A DNA stretch of 18,998 nt from an uncultured Lachnospiraceae bacterium (GTDB lineage: Bacteria; Bacillota_A; Clostridia; Lachnospirales; Lachnospiraceae). A model generated the notes under the pieces. It was not told the origin of the DNA, made no database searches, and was given only the letters and a program-made list of their open reading frames with translations. Below are positions 7,238 through 15,232 of this stretch, piece after piece. The stretch lies in NCBI GenBank assembly GCA_946529195.1, contig CAMMZE010000004.1, positions 1 through 18,998 on the forward strand, in the 5' to 3' direction. Position numbers and translations under genes: made by a program. Position 1 is the stretch's first letter. Each line of letters begins with the position of its first letter.

Positions 7238-7317
7238 GGATATCTCCTCCTAAAATTAGCAAATGATGAAGATGCGGTCATATTATAAAATCTGATACCG
7301 TATTTCTCTCATGTTTA

Positions 7318-7346
7318 ATTATATGATGAATACATCAAAAATACAA
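7318..7346 (-). promoter_or_regulatory. Candidate sigma-A promoter for the P-loop gene
   Basis: On the minus strand TTGTAT (plus 7341-7346) is followed after exactly 17 bases by a perfect TATAAT (plus 7318-7323). Transcription would start near 7311 and give a leader of about 75 bases with an AGGAGG before the ATG at 7237. The -35 begins just past the stop of the DacA-like gene. The -10 is perfect and the -35 weak (TTG matches). Confidence 0.5.
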
Positions 7347-7349
7347 TGA

Positions 7350-8342
7350 CTATTTATTAAGATTTAACAATAATTTTGTCATACCTGCATACAGAGCATC
7401 CTTATCAGGACTTCCCAGGATCAGTGATATATAACCGTTTCCGCTCTTGTCTTCGACATATAATATGAGACATGTGCCGGCATTATCAGTCGTTCCGGTC
7501 TTGCCGCCGACAATGGTGATGCCTTCCGGAGGATCGGCTTCGTCTGTAAAATAATGGTTGGTGGAGGGATAGGTGTAGGAAAGCTCCTCACCATTCCGCT
7601 CAAAGACAGCTGTATAAGAAGACTGATTGACAGCATCCATAAATACATCATATTTGATGCATTCGCGGAAGATCAGATACAGATCATAAGCAGATGAATA
7701 ATGATCCGGTGTATCCAGACCGTTTGGCGTCATGAAATGTGTCTGGGTCGCGCCGAGCTGGGCGGCTCTCTCGTTCATCTGTCTGCAGAAAGCAGCGATA
7801 TCGCCTCCGCTGACAGCACTGGCAACTGCATTTGCTGCATCATTGCCGGAGTAGATCAGTGTGCAGTATAACAGAGTGCGGAGAGAAACGACATCTCCTA
7901 CTTCAAAGCCGCACAGCTGAGCATCCGGGTCGCTGACAAGGATATCGGAGGTCAGCGTGTATTTCTGGTCCAGATCCATACCACTTTCCAGTGTCAGAAG
8001 GGCTGTCAGGATTTTCGTGATACTGGCAGGCGGCATGGTCTCATAAATATTTTTTGCTGCAAGGATTTCCCCGTCTGCCCCGGCAGCCAGAAAGATCTCT
8101 TTGGCGTCAATCCCTTCCATAGCAGAGGAATTAACCCCTTCTTCAGATTCACCGACAGAGATTACACCAATATCCTGTGCAAAAGTCTGAAAGGCATCTG
8201 CGGGAACCATGGATGCCGCTGATACATTTTTATCAGAGGTCATGACCGTGTAGGGTTTCATTATTTTGGTGCTTCCGGAGCAGGCAGCCATGGAAATCAG
8301 CATGCATGCAGTCAGAAAACAAGTGATCAGTTTCTTTTTCAT
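7350..8342 (-). CDS. D-alanyl-D-alanine carboxypeptidase (peptidase S11, DacA-like), possible lipoprotein
   Basis: Low-molecular-weight penicillin-binding protein that removes the terminal D-Ala of peptidoglycan pentapeptides outside the membrane. All three active-site motifs are present: Ser107-Ile-Thr-Lys110 (PPASITK), Ser165-Gly-Asn167 (YSGNDAAN) and Lys281-Thr-Gly (GGKTGTT). The start at 8342 (MKKKLITCFL) has AGGATGG about 8 bases upstream; the ATG four codons earlier overlaps that site. The signal peptide ends in SMAAC with Cys21, a slightly irregular lipobox, so it may be a lipoprotein instead of the usual secreted form. A 55-residue Ser/Ala-rich stretch separates Cys21 from the catalytic domain. 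The 330-residue protein stops soon after the catalytic fold, without the PBP5 C-terminal beta domain and membrane helix typical of DacA. It is the last gene of the mre-rodA cluster, 16 bases after mgsA. Confidence 0.9.
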   Translation of the reverse strand: MKKKLITCFLTACMLISMAACSGSTKIMKPYTVMTSDKNVSAASMVPADAFQTFAQDIGVISVGESEEGVNSSAMEGIDAKEIFLAAGADGEILAAKNIYETMPPASITKILTALLTLESGMDLDQKYTLTSDILVSDPDAQLCGFEVGDVVSLRTLLYCTLIYSGNDAANAVASAVSGGDIAAFCRQMNERAAQLGATQTHFMTPNGLDTPDHYSSAYDLYLIFRECIKYDVFMDAVNQSSYTAVFERNGEELSYTYPSTNHYFTDEADPPEGITIVGGKTGTTDNAGTCLILYVEDKSGNGYISLILGSPDKDALYAGMTKLLLNLNK

Positions 8343-8358
8343 TTGATATTCCATCCTG

Positions 8359-8754
8359 TTATTTGTAGAATTCCCGCCAGTTCAGATCACCATGCTCAAG
8401 AGCTTTGATCAGAAGTTCTGCAGTGGCCAGGTTGGTGGCGACAGGTATATTCCGATTATCACACAGATTCAGAATTTTACGTGCGTCAGGATCTCTGCGG
8501 CTGACAGAGAAAGGATCCCGGAGAAATATAACAAGATCGATCTTGTTGTGCTCAATCTGCGCACCAAGCTGTTCTTCTCCGCCGAGATATCCGGCCAGAA
8601 ACTTGTGAACAGTCAGATTGGTGACTTCTTCGATCAGTCTTCCGGTGGTGCCTGTTGAATATAGTTCGTTTTTACTGAGAATGCCACGATATGCAATGCA
8701 GAAATTCTGCATCAGAACCTTTTTGCTGTCGTGAGCGACAAGACCGATGTTCAT
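8359..8754 (-). CDS. mgsA: Methylglyoxal synthase with active-site substitutions
   Basis: Cytoplasmic lyase turning dihydroxyacetone phosphate into methylglyoxal and phosphate, a glycolytic bypass under phosphate limitation. Motifs in order: GLVAHDSKK (Asp9), phosphate loop STGTTG (33-38), LGGEEQLGA (57-65), FLRDPF (Asp80), RRDPDA (Asp90), NIPVATNLATAELLI. The offset to E. coli is a constant 11, so Asp20, Asp91 and Asp101 are kept. Asp71, a catalytic base in E. coli, is Glu60 here, and His98 is Arg87. The 131-residue length is normal for Gram-positive forms. AGGAGG overlaps the rodA stop and gives tight coupling. The rodA-mgsA pairing is common in clostridia. Fold and family are secure. Full activity is less so, because of the two changes. 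Confidence 0.9.
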   Translation of the reverse strand: MNIGLVAHDSKKVLMQNFCIAYRGILSKNELYSTGTTGRLIEEVTNLTVHKFLAGYLGGEEQLGAQIEHNKIDLVIFLRDPFSVSRRDPDARKILNLCDNRNIPVATNLATAELLIKALEHGDLNWREFYK

Positions 8755-8757
8755 ATA

Positions 8758-9897
8758 CTACCTCCTATTCCTTTGTAATCCTATATTTAAAATCAGTCCT
8801 AATCCAATAAAATTGCTCCATAGGGAACTGAGTCCGTAGCTGACGAAAGGCAGCGGTATGCCGGTATTGGCGATGATGCCGGTTGCTACTCCTATATTGA
8901 TGAAGGTCTGAAATGAGATGACTGCAGCCACGCCGCTGGCAAGCAGCTTGCCGCAAAGGTCTCTGGCATTTGCGGCGATGATCAGGCATTCCACCACAAT
9001 AAAGGCAAGAAGGCCGATCACGACGCAGCAGCCGATGAATCCAAGTTCTTCTCCGACAACCGCAAAAATGAAGTCTGTCTGCGGTTCGGAAATAAAGTCG
9101 CCGCCTTTTACAGATGTGATGGTGTTGTTGTCCAGTCCTTTTCCTGTCAGCATACCGGATCCGATCGCCATGATGGAATTGTACTGCTGATAATATGTCG
9201 TAAGCAGATAATCCGAAGGATGCAAAAAGCTCATGACACGGTCTACCTGATAGTCTTTGAGCAGTTTCTGGAAAGGCTGCTGTATATACCAGAACAGGAA
9301 GACAATGGAAGGAATGGCCAGCAGCAGGACACCCCCGATGATCTTATAACTGAGTCCTGCGACAAACATCAGAACACAGAAAAGAAATATAAATACCAGT
9401 GTTGTAGAAAGGTCCGGCTGTATGACGATCAGCATAAGCGGGATCGCATAGATCACTCCGATTTTAACAAGTGTCGGCAGATGATTGATCCTATCTTTCT
9501 GGTCATTGATATAATAAGAGAAAATGATGATCATGAGAACCTTACTCAGCTCAGAAGGCTGGAATCGGAAACCGCCGATACCAAACCATCTGGTTGCACC
9601 GTTGACCGTGGTTCCCATGAGCCGGACAGCTGCCAGCATCAGGATGTTGAATGCATACAAAGGCCATGCAAACTTGAGGATCTTATTATAATCAATCCGG
9701 GAGATGATAAACATCATGATGAGTCCGCCTGCGAAGCCATACATCTGTTTCTGTGCATAGCCGTCCGCTGCACTGTGTATGACCAGGACTCCGATTGTTC
9801 CGAGAGCCAGGATCGCCAGTATCAGGCGGAAATTATACATATGAAGATTGTATCTCTCCTGCCGGAGCCTGAGTGTGTTGCTTTGTCTGTAAACCAT
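8758..9897 (-). CDS. rodA: SEDS-family peptidoglycan glycosyltransferase RodA
   Basis: Integral membrane glycosyltransferase that polymerises lipid II during cell elongation together with its class B PBP. The 379 residues carry about ten hydrophobic segments. Conserved points are NGATRWFGIGGFRFQPSEL (Glu116), IQPDLSTTLVF (Asp162), the large extracellular loop (about 205-275), and EPQTDFIFAVVGEELG with Asp275, the residue equivalent to the essential Asp of SEDS enzymes. The C-terminal signature is PLPFVSYGLSSLWSN. The short basic end QRNRR and the neighbourhood (mreBCD and PBP2 directly upstream) favour RodA over FtsW or SpoVE. It starts 21 bases after the PBP2 stop with AAAAGGA upstream. In many clostridia minCDE lies between these two genes; it is absent here. 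Confidence 0.93.
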   Translation of the reverse strand: MVYRQSNTLRLRQERYNLHMYNFRLILAILALGTIGVLVIHSAADGYAQKQMYGFAGGLIMMFIISRIDYNKILKFAWPLYAFNILMLAAVRLMGTTVNGATRWFGIGGFRFQPSELSKVLMIIIFSYYINDQKDRINHLPTLVKIGVIYAIPLMLIVIQPDLSTTLVFIFLFCVLMFVAGLSYKIIGGVLLLAIPSIVFLFWYIQQPFQKLLKDYQVDRVMSFLHPSDYLLTTYYQQYNSIMAIGSGMLTGKGLDNNTITSVKGGDFISEPQTDFIFAVVGEELGFIGCCVVIGLLAFIVVECLIIAANARDLCGKLLASGVAAVISFQTFINIGVATGIIANTGIPLPFVSYGLSSLWSNFIGLGLILNIGLQRNRR

Positions 9898-9918
9898 GAT
9901 TTGTTCCTTTTTTCCCTT

Positions 9919-12750
9919 TTAATCGGCGTTTGTACCCGAAGAAGCGGGAATATTTGCTGTTCTGGGAAGATCCGGATCTTTGGGAGTGGCTGTGCCGTCC
10001 TTGGTATTGCCAACCACATCGCAGTTTCCGTTTCTTTCCACTTCGATTCCGTAATATTCACATATCAGATCCGCATACAAGTCCAGAATATTATGGGACC
10101 CATATCCATTCGGCACGATCAGGGTTGCCGCAACCTGCGGATTGTCAGCAGGTGCATATCCGATGAAAAGACTGTGCTCCGCCTCGTTTTCTGCTTCCTG
10201 GGCCGATCCGGATTTTCCGGCGATATCAATGCCAAGTCCGCTCATTTTTGTATAATAAGGGGATACATTGCATACCTGATACATGCCGTCATGGACAAGT
10301 GTCCACGTATCTTTTGAAAAATCAAGATGATCGAGGACTTCAGCCTTGTTCTCCTCTGTGATATTACCCTCAGAATCCGCAAAACGGTCGATCAGTGTAA
10401 GGTCATAGAGAGTGCCGGATGTGGCAATCGCCGTAACATATCTGGTAAGCTCAGCTGCAGAATAGTTATGGGTACCCTGACCGATGGCAGATCTGACAGC
10501 ATCATAATCAGAAATCTGAGGCTCTGTTTCCGGAAGTTCCAGTCCGCTGACACGGTCCAGGCCATAGAGCTTGGCATATTTCTGAAGGATTGCCAGTCCT
10601 TCGGAATCATTATATTCCCCGTGCTGGGTTGACATCATCCAGCCAAGTTCATAGAAGAAATAGTTACAGGAATTTTCAATAGCGCCCGCAACATTGAGGG
10701 AACCATGTCCTCCTCTGTTCCAGCAGTAGGGATGGGGCTCTACGCGCGGAAACTCGATTTCATCGTAAATGTAAGTGTCGCCTGTAATGATCTTCTCTTC
10801 CAGACCGGCAGTCGCGGAAATGGGTTTAAAAGTAGAACCCGGTGCGATTGTCTGCTGGGTCGCATGGTTGAAAAGCGGTACTGCGTCATTTCCAAGCAGA
10901 TAAGAATAATAGGAAATATCATCGATCCGGTTGGCGTCATAGCCGGGATAAGAAATCAGACATAATACCTTGCCTGTCTTGATATCGGTCATGACAAAGG
11001 AGGCGGAACAAGGTTCCAGTGCCAGCATATCCGGAGTGATTTCCATATTGTAGATCTTATTGTACAAGAAGCCATATGCACCAAGAGAACCGGATGCAAG
11101 CGCTTCATAATCGCTGTCGCCTTCTTCTTCCAGAATTCCCTGATCATAAAGCAGGAGGCAGATCTCTGCGCCGCTTATGGTTCCGTCATCGAGCATATAA
11201 TAATATGCTCTTTTCTCAAATCCTTCATAATCAGGCAGCTTATCCATAATATAAGAGAGGATAGCCGTATAGATCTCCTTGGAATCTACATAATCTCCTG
11301 TCAGTTCCAGTTTGTCCAGACTGATCATATTATTGCTGACCGCGCTGTGAAGAAGATCCGAGAAACTGGTCTCCCCGTTGGTCCAGGAAGAATAGGTGCT
11401 GCTGTCATGAGACATCTGCAGAACTTCATCATCCTGCAGCATGGAGCAGGCCATATTGATAAAAGCAGCGGATGCCTTATCAAGAGACTCTTCTTTTTCT
11501 TCAATCTTAGACGGGAAAGCATTCATAACAGAAGTCACATAGGACTGATATTTGCTGTAAAAGCTTTTTTCTCTGCTCGTTGCATCTTCTGCTTTGATAT
11601 GATTCAGATTAATGATGTTATTTTTGATGAAAGAATAATACGCATCCTTAACAGGAATCAAAGCCTGTTCGTTATTATCTTTATCAACTTCAGAATCTGT
11701 AAGGTTGGCCAGGATAATGCCGGCTACACGTTCCTCGATCATCTTGTATGCCTTTTTGGTATAATCGGCATCAATCGAAAGATAAACATCCTCTCCCCGC
11801 ACAGGGTCAACGACATCCGTTGTTTCCAGCACGGAACCAAGACTGTTGACATAAAGGGTCTGTGAACCCTTGCTTCCCTTCAGTCTTTCTTCCAGATAGG
11901 ATTCAATACCGGTCTTTCCGATATTGTCATTCATGGAGTAGTTGGTATTACCCTTTTCTTCCAGCTGGGCCAGTTCATCTTCTGAAATAGAACCGATATA
12001 GCCTGTAAGATCAGAGAAATACAAACTGTCAGGATAGATACGGGAATAACTCTGAGAAATCGTTACGCCAGGAAGAATATCTCCATTTTCCCTGACTGCA
12101 GCGATCAGCTCGTCCGAAGCTTTGTTTACGACTGTTACAGACTGATACTTGGCATAACGCTTCATAAAAATGTCAAAGCGGATGGATAAGATCTCCAAAG
12201 CCGTCTGGTCATCATAATGTCTGCCAAGCTCAAAAAGATCGTCGCGCATATAGAGAAAGACTTCCTGGGCAGAAGCATTGCTTTCTTTGGCAGAAAGATC
12301 TTCTGTCGCATAGACATCTTTCTTAAAGCGCAGAATGGAATTTTCCCCTTCAGTAAAAGCCATGGCGCCATTCTCATCGATCTCAAGCGGAAGATCATAG
12401 ATCATCTGATTGCCCGTCTTTTTGACGATTTTGATCAGAGCTGCAACCATGTCATTACGGGTCTTGTTGTCTGTCAGACGGGGATCATCTTCGATTGTGA
12501 CTGTATAGGATCGTTCATCATAAGCCAGAACGACGCCGTTGCGGTCATAGATGGTTCCTCTGGGGCTGGCAGATTCTATATTTTTCTGGATACGGTATGT
12601 AAATGTATCCAGGTATTCTTCACCGTTGACAATCTGGAGACTATAGAGTCTCAGCAAAAGTATGCCGCCAAGAAAAGAAAATAAAAAACCGAGAATGAAG
12701 ATCCTGGAACGAAACAGTCCCAGTAAATCTGTCACTATATTTTTAAGCAA
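9919..12750 (-). CDS. Class B penicillin-binding protein 2 (elongasome transpeptidase), unusually long
   Basis: Cross-links peptidoglycan outside the membrane as partner of RodA. From the chosen TTG the protein has 943 residues: TM helix about 16-36, pedestal/dimerisation region with SPRGTIYDRNGVVLAYDE (62-79) and NIGKTGIESYLEERLKG (276-292), a roughly 230-residue insertion of helices (345-575), then the transpeptidase domain. Motifs: Ser639-Thr-Phe-Lys642, Ser694-Cys-Asn696 and Lys846-Ser-Gly848 (KSG, not KTG). A Ser/Thr/Pro-rich tail (about 908-943) follows. Start choice: AAGGAAGTGA fits the Shine-Dalgarno consensus well and lies 8 bases before TTG at 12750. The upstream GTG at 12762 is inside that site, though a gene caller may choose it (947 residues). 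The gene overlaps mreD by 8 bases. Most PBP2 proteins are 600-720 residues, so the length is notable, though long versions may be normal in this clade. Confidence 0.92.
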   Translation of the reverse strand: MLKNIVTDLLGLFRSRIFILGFLFSFLGGILLLRLYSLQIVNGEEYLDTFTYRIQKNIESASPRGTIYDRNGVVLAYDERSYTVTIEDDPRLTDNKTRNDMVAALIKIVKKTGNQMIYDLPLEIDENGAMAFTEGENSILRFKKDVYATEDLSAKESNASAQEVFLYMRDDLFELGRHYDDQTALEILSIRFDIFMKRYAKYQSVTVVNKASDELIAAVRENGDILPGVTISQSYSRIYPDSLYFSDLTGYIGSISEDELAQLEEKGNTNYSMNDNIGKTGIESYLEERLKGSKGSQTLYVNSLGSVLETTDVVDPVRGEDVYLSIDADYTKKAYKMIEERVAGIILANLTDSEVDKDNNEQALIPVKDAYYSFIKNNIINLNHIKAEDATSREKSFYSKYQSYVTSVMNAFPSKIEEKEESLDKASAAFINMACSMLQDDEVLQMSHDSSTYSSWTNGETSFSDLLHSAVSNNMISLDKLELTGDYVDSKEIYTAILSYIMDKLPDYEGFEKRAYYYMLDDGTISGAEICLLLYDQGILEEEGDSDYEALASGSLGAYGFLYNKIYNMEITPDMLALEPCSASFVMTDIKTGKVLCLISYPGYDANRIDDISYYSYLLGNDAVPLFNHATQQTIAPGSTFKPISATAGLEEKIITGDTYIYDEIEFPRVEPHPYCWNRGGHGSLNVAGAIENSCNYFFYELGWMMSTQHGEYNDSEGLAILQKYAKLYGLDRVSGLELPETEPQISDYDAVRSAIGQGTHNYSAAELTRYVTAIATSGTLYDLTLIDRFADSEGNITEENKAEVLDHLDFSKDTWTLVHDGMYQVCNVSPYYTKMSGLGIDIAGKSGSAQEAENEAEHSLFIGYAPADNPQVAATLIVPNGYGSHNILDLYADLICEYYGIEVERNGNCDVVGNTKDGTATPKDPDLPRTANIPASSGTNAD

Positions 12751-13255
12751 AACTGCTCTCACTTCCTTTGTTCAGGTAACGGACATAAATCAGCAGGATC
12801 AGCCTGTAGAGGAAAATGGCAATGATCAGCGTATATGCAGTTTCCGGAAGAATGATCCTGCGCAGATAAAAGAGAAAATCTGTGCGTCCCCTGCTCAGGA
12901 AACCGGTAATAAACATATATAGTCCGTAGAAAATATCTCCGCCGGCAATGATCAGGATCGGAAGGGTAATGTCCTCCCGGTAATAGATCCTGTTGAAGAA
13001 TCCGGCAAAATATCCTGTCAGCAGATACCCTAATGCGTACAGGCCCGGCAGGTCTCCATAGCTGATGTCCATCAGAAGACCGCATAAAAATCCTACGATA
13101 CACCCTTCAGTTCTGCCGTCCATGAGGGCAACAGATACGGTAAGTATGATCAGAAGATTTGGCACAACATCTGCCAGTTTCAGATAGCAGAAAAAGGAAC
13201 TCTGCAGCAGGAACAAAAGCAGGATGAATACGAGGTAAGTAATGATTTTTTTCAT
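12743..13255 (-). CDS. mreD: Rod shape-determining membrane protein MreD
   Basis: Integral membrane component of the elongasome that joins MreC and the PBP2-RodA pair. The start at 13255 (MKKIITYLVFILLLFLLQ) has AGGAGAG 7 bases upstream. The in-frame ATG 16 codons earlier overlaps mreC and adds only a basic stretch, so it is rejected. The 170-residue product has about five hydrophobic segments. Typical MreD features are LQSSFFCYLKLADVVPNLLII, the GCIVGFLCGLLMDISYGDLPG segment and YFAGFFNRIYYRED. It follows mreC after 4 bases and overlaps the PBP2 gene at its end. MreD sequences are poorly conserved; the identification rests on the pattern plus strict synteny. Confidence 0.92.
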   Translation of the reverse strand: MKKIITYLVFILLLFLLQSSFFCYLKLADVVPNLLIILTVSVALMDGRTEGCIVGFLCGLLMDISYGDLPGLYALGYLLTGYFAGFFNRIYYREDITLPILIIAGGDIFYGLYMFITGFLSRGRTDFLFYLRRIILPETAYTLIIAIFLYRLILLIYVRYLNKGSESSFA

Positions 13256-13259
13256 TGGC

Positions 13260-14195
13260 TTACTCTCCTGCTTCCTGCGTCTGGGTTTCGCTTTCTGTCT
13301 CACTGACGGACTCGGTTTCAGATTCAGCTGCCGTTTCCTGTGTTTCCTGCGTCTGGCTGCCCTGCAGCTGTTTGATGATCAGGACATTGGAAAGGTGTTC
13401 AAAATCCACGGCCGGGGTCAGCTGCGCATGCTTGGAAAGGTCTGCCTGCGTATCACTGACATTGCTGATGTATCCGATCAGAAGACCGGGCAGGAATTTG
13501 TCACTGATATAAGAAGTAACAACTTCATCACCGTCTGCAATGGATGTGTTGTCAGAAAGCAGCTCAACATCCAGAAGATTGCTGTCAATGAGGGTCAGAT
13601 CACCGCTGACAATACAGGTATTGTAATTCTTACTGAGCATACCGCTGACGCTGCTGTTATCGTCAATGATACTTCTGACAACCGAAGTAGACGGTGAAGT
13701 GCTGATGACGATACCAACCAGTCCGTTATCAGAGACAACATTCATACCAGTCTGAATCCCGTCCCTGCTTCCTTTGTTGATGGTAAAACGGTTATACCAG
13801 TTGCCGGGATCCTTGCTGATGATCCGGGCGCCGGTCATATCATAACCGGAATACTTTTCGGAAAGGTCAAAAAGCTCGAGCAGGTCATTGTAGTCTGAAA
13901 GATTCTGCTCCAGAGAGTTGATCTGGGATTTGAGCTGATCGATCTGCTCATTGAGCTGGTCATTTTCTGCTTCCAGTTCAGAAATGGTCCTGTTTCTCTG
14001 AGAAGTATTGGAAGCCAGTTTTCCGATGCTGCCGATTCCCTTCTGCATGGGAGCCAGAATGACATTCGCAATCTGAAATCCGCTTCCTCCTGTGAAATCA
14101 CGGAAGAGGCCAAGCCCGATTGCAAGGGCACATAGTAAAAGCAGTATGAAAAAAACCGTATTAGGTCTGTTTTCTTTGTTTTTGCCGCGTCTCAT
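13260..14195 (-). CDS. mreC: Rod shape-determining protein MreC
   Basis: Bitopic scaffold that links MreB filaments inside to PBP2 outside. The 311 residues hold a basic cytoplasmic start, a TM helix at about 13-31, a coiled coil at 66-112 (NRTISELEAENDQLNEQIDQL and on), and the two-barrel MreC core at 118-275. Core motifs include GARIISKDPGNWYNRFTINKG, GMNVVSDNGLVGIV and LLDVELLSDNTSIADGDEVVTS. The tail (280-311) is a low-complexity run of Glu, Thr, Ser and Gln. The ATG has GGGAGG 6 bases upstream and follows mreB after 11 bases. The acidic, Ser/Thr-rich tail lies on the outside and has no known function that I can name. Confidence 0.94.
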   Translation of the reverse strand: MRRGKNKENRPNTVFFILLLLCALAIGLGLFRDFTGGSGFQIANVILAPMQKGIGSIGKLASNTSQRNRTISELEAENDQLNEQIDQLKSQINSLEQNLSDYNDLLELFDLSEKYSGYDMTGARIISKDPGNWYNRFTINKGSRDGIQTGMNVVSDNGLVGIVISTSPSTSVVRSIIDDNSSVSGMLSKNYNTCIVSGDLTLIDSNLLDVELLSDNTSIADGDEVVTSYISDKFLPGLLIGYISNVSDTQADLSKHAQLTPAVDFEHLSNVLIIKQLQGSQTQETQETAAESETESVSETESETQTQEAGE

Positions 14196-14206
14196 ATCCT
14201 GCCTCC

Positions 14207-15232
14207 CTATTCAAAAGTCGAATCTCGCAGGGAGAATATCACGCTGCGGTAATTGGCAGATTGCTGCATGATCTGTGCAAGACCTCTGGCTGCACTCTCC
14301 TGCGGGGCATCTGAAAAAACGGTCCTTACATGAAGAACAGACTCCGCAAGCTGCTTCAGGCCGGGAATCATGCAGCTGCCTCCGGTAAAGTTGATGCCGC
14401 TGTCAACGATCTTCAGTGCCAGTTCGGGAGGAATGGTGCTGATCATAGTGAGTATCGCTTTGAATAAATCAATCAGATATGGTTTGAGGGAATCAAAAAC
14501 GATGTCAACAGGAATCTCGCTTTCAGAGGGAAGACCGGAGATCAGATCAATCCCGTATACTTTCAGAGTGCGCTTGGAGTCCGGGATGGCACTGCCGAGT
14601 TCCAGTTTGAGATACTCAGCTGTTTTAAAGCCGATGACAAGATGACAGCGCTCTCTGACCAGGCGGACAATCAGATCATTGACTGTATTGCCGCCCTGTT
14701 TCAGAAGACGGCTCACGACGATACCGCCTGCTGACATCACAGTAATCTCTGTAGAACCGGCTCCCATATCCACCAGCATGACAGCAGTATCTTCCATGAC
14801 AGGGAGTTTTTCCCCGATCGCGGAAGCGATGGGCTTCTCAACAAGGAAGATATTGCGGGTGCTGTAGGCGGAATGAGAAATCAGAGAAAAGTATGCTCTC
14901 TTCTCTACTTCTGATACATCCGTCGGAACAGAAAGATAGAAATGATTATTATGTACGAACCCGGGCGTACAGCCGTTTTTGCGGAGAAGCGCCTCAACAA
15001 TCTTCTGAAGATTGCTGATATCTGCGATCACGCCTCCGCGGACAGGTCCGGACACGACAATAGCACCGGAAGTGCGCTCATACATATCATAAGCAGCATT
15101 CCCGATCGCTATTGTTTCTTTTTTCTTTTGAATGGCGATCATGTCTCTCTCGTTTGCCAGTAATCCCCGGCCGGATTGACAGATCTTTATATTCATGGAA
15201 CCGGCATCAATGCCGAATCTCCTGCTGGGCAA
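14207..15232 (-). CDS. mreB: Divergent MreB-family actin-like protein
   Basis: Actin-fold filament that guides sidewall peptidoglycan synthesis at the inner membrane face. The 341-residue length fits MreB/Mbl. Signatures are recognisable but altered: phosphate-1 reads GIDAGSMNIKI (7-17; usual DLGTANT), phosphate-2 reads LVDMGAGSTEITVMSAGG (153-170), the adenosine motif reads FTGGSCMIPGL (282-292), and the usual EEP motif is VEKPIASAIG (131-140). VPTDVSEVEKRA matches the MreB stretch. The start is TTG at 15232, because the first in-frame ATG (codon 13) would remove the phosphate-1 loop. A G-run 6 bases upstream serves as Shine-Dalgarno. Position directly before mreC supports the name. It could be the mre-operon copy with a second, canonical MreB/Mbl elsewhere; that cannot be seen here. 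Confidence 0.88.
   Translation of the reverse strand: MPSRRFGIDAGSMNIKICQSGRGLLANERDMIAIQKKKETIAIGNAAYDMYERTSGAIVVSGPVRGGVIADISNLQKIVEALLRKNGCTPGFVHNNHFYLSVPTDVSEVEKRAYFSLISHSAYSTRNIFLVEKPIASAIGEKLPVMEDTAVMLVDMGAGSTEITVMSAGGIVVSRLLKQGGNTVNDLIVRLVRERCHLVIGFKTAEYLKLELGSAIPDSKRTLKVYGIDLISGLPSESEIPVDIVFDSLKPYLIDLFKAILTMISTIPPELALKIVDSGINFTGGSCMIPGLKQLAESVLHVRTVFSDAPQESAARGLAQIMQQSANYRSVIFSLRDSTFE

Noticed and set aside
7282..7287. Second TATAAT upstream of the P-loop gene
   Set aside because: No acceptable -35 (GAGAGA at the right spacing) and no TG extension. The hexamer at 7318-7323 has the better arrangement.
7325..7338. TGATG-AATA-CATCA palindrome upstream of the P-loop gene as an operator or terminator
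   Set aside because: A five-base AT-rich stem is weak and lies inside the spacer of the candidate promoter. It could be chance, and there is no second copy to support an operator.
9220..10317. Plus-strand open frame of 365 residues antisense to rodA and the PBP2 end
   Set aside because: It lies wholly opposite two well-supported genes. The product is rich in His, Asp, Gln and Cys with no domain pattern, as expected of an antisense shadow, and no fitting ribosome site was seen.
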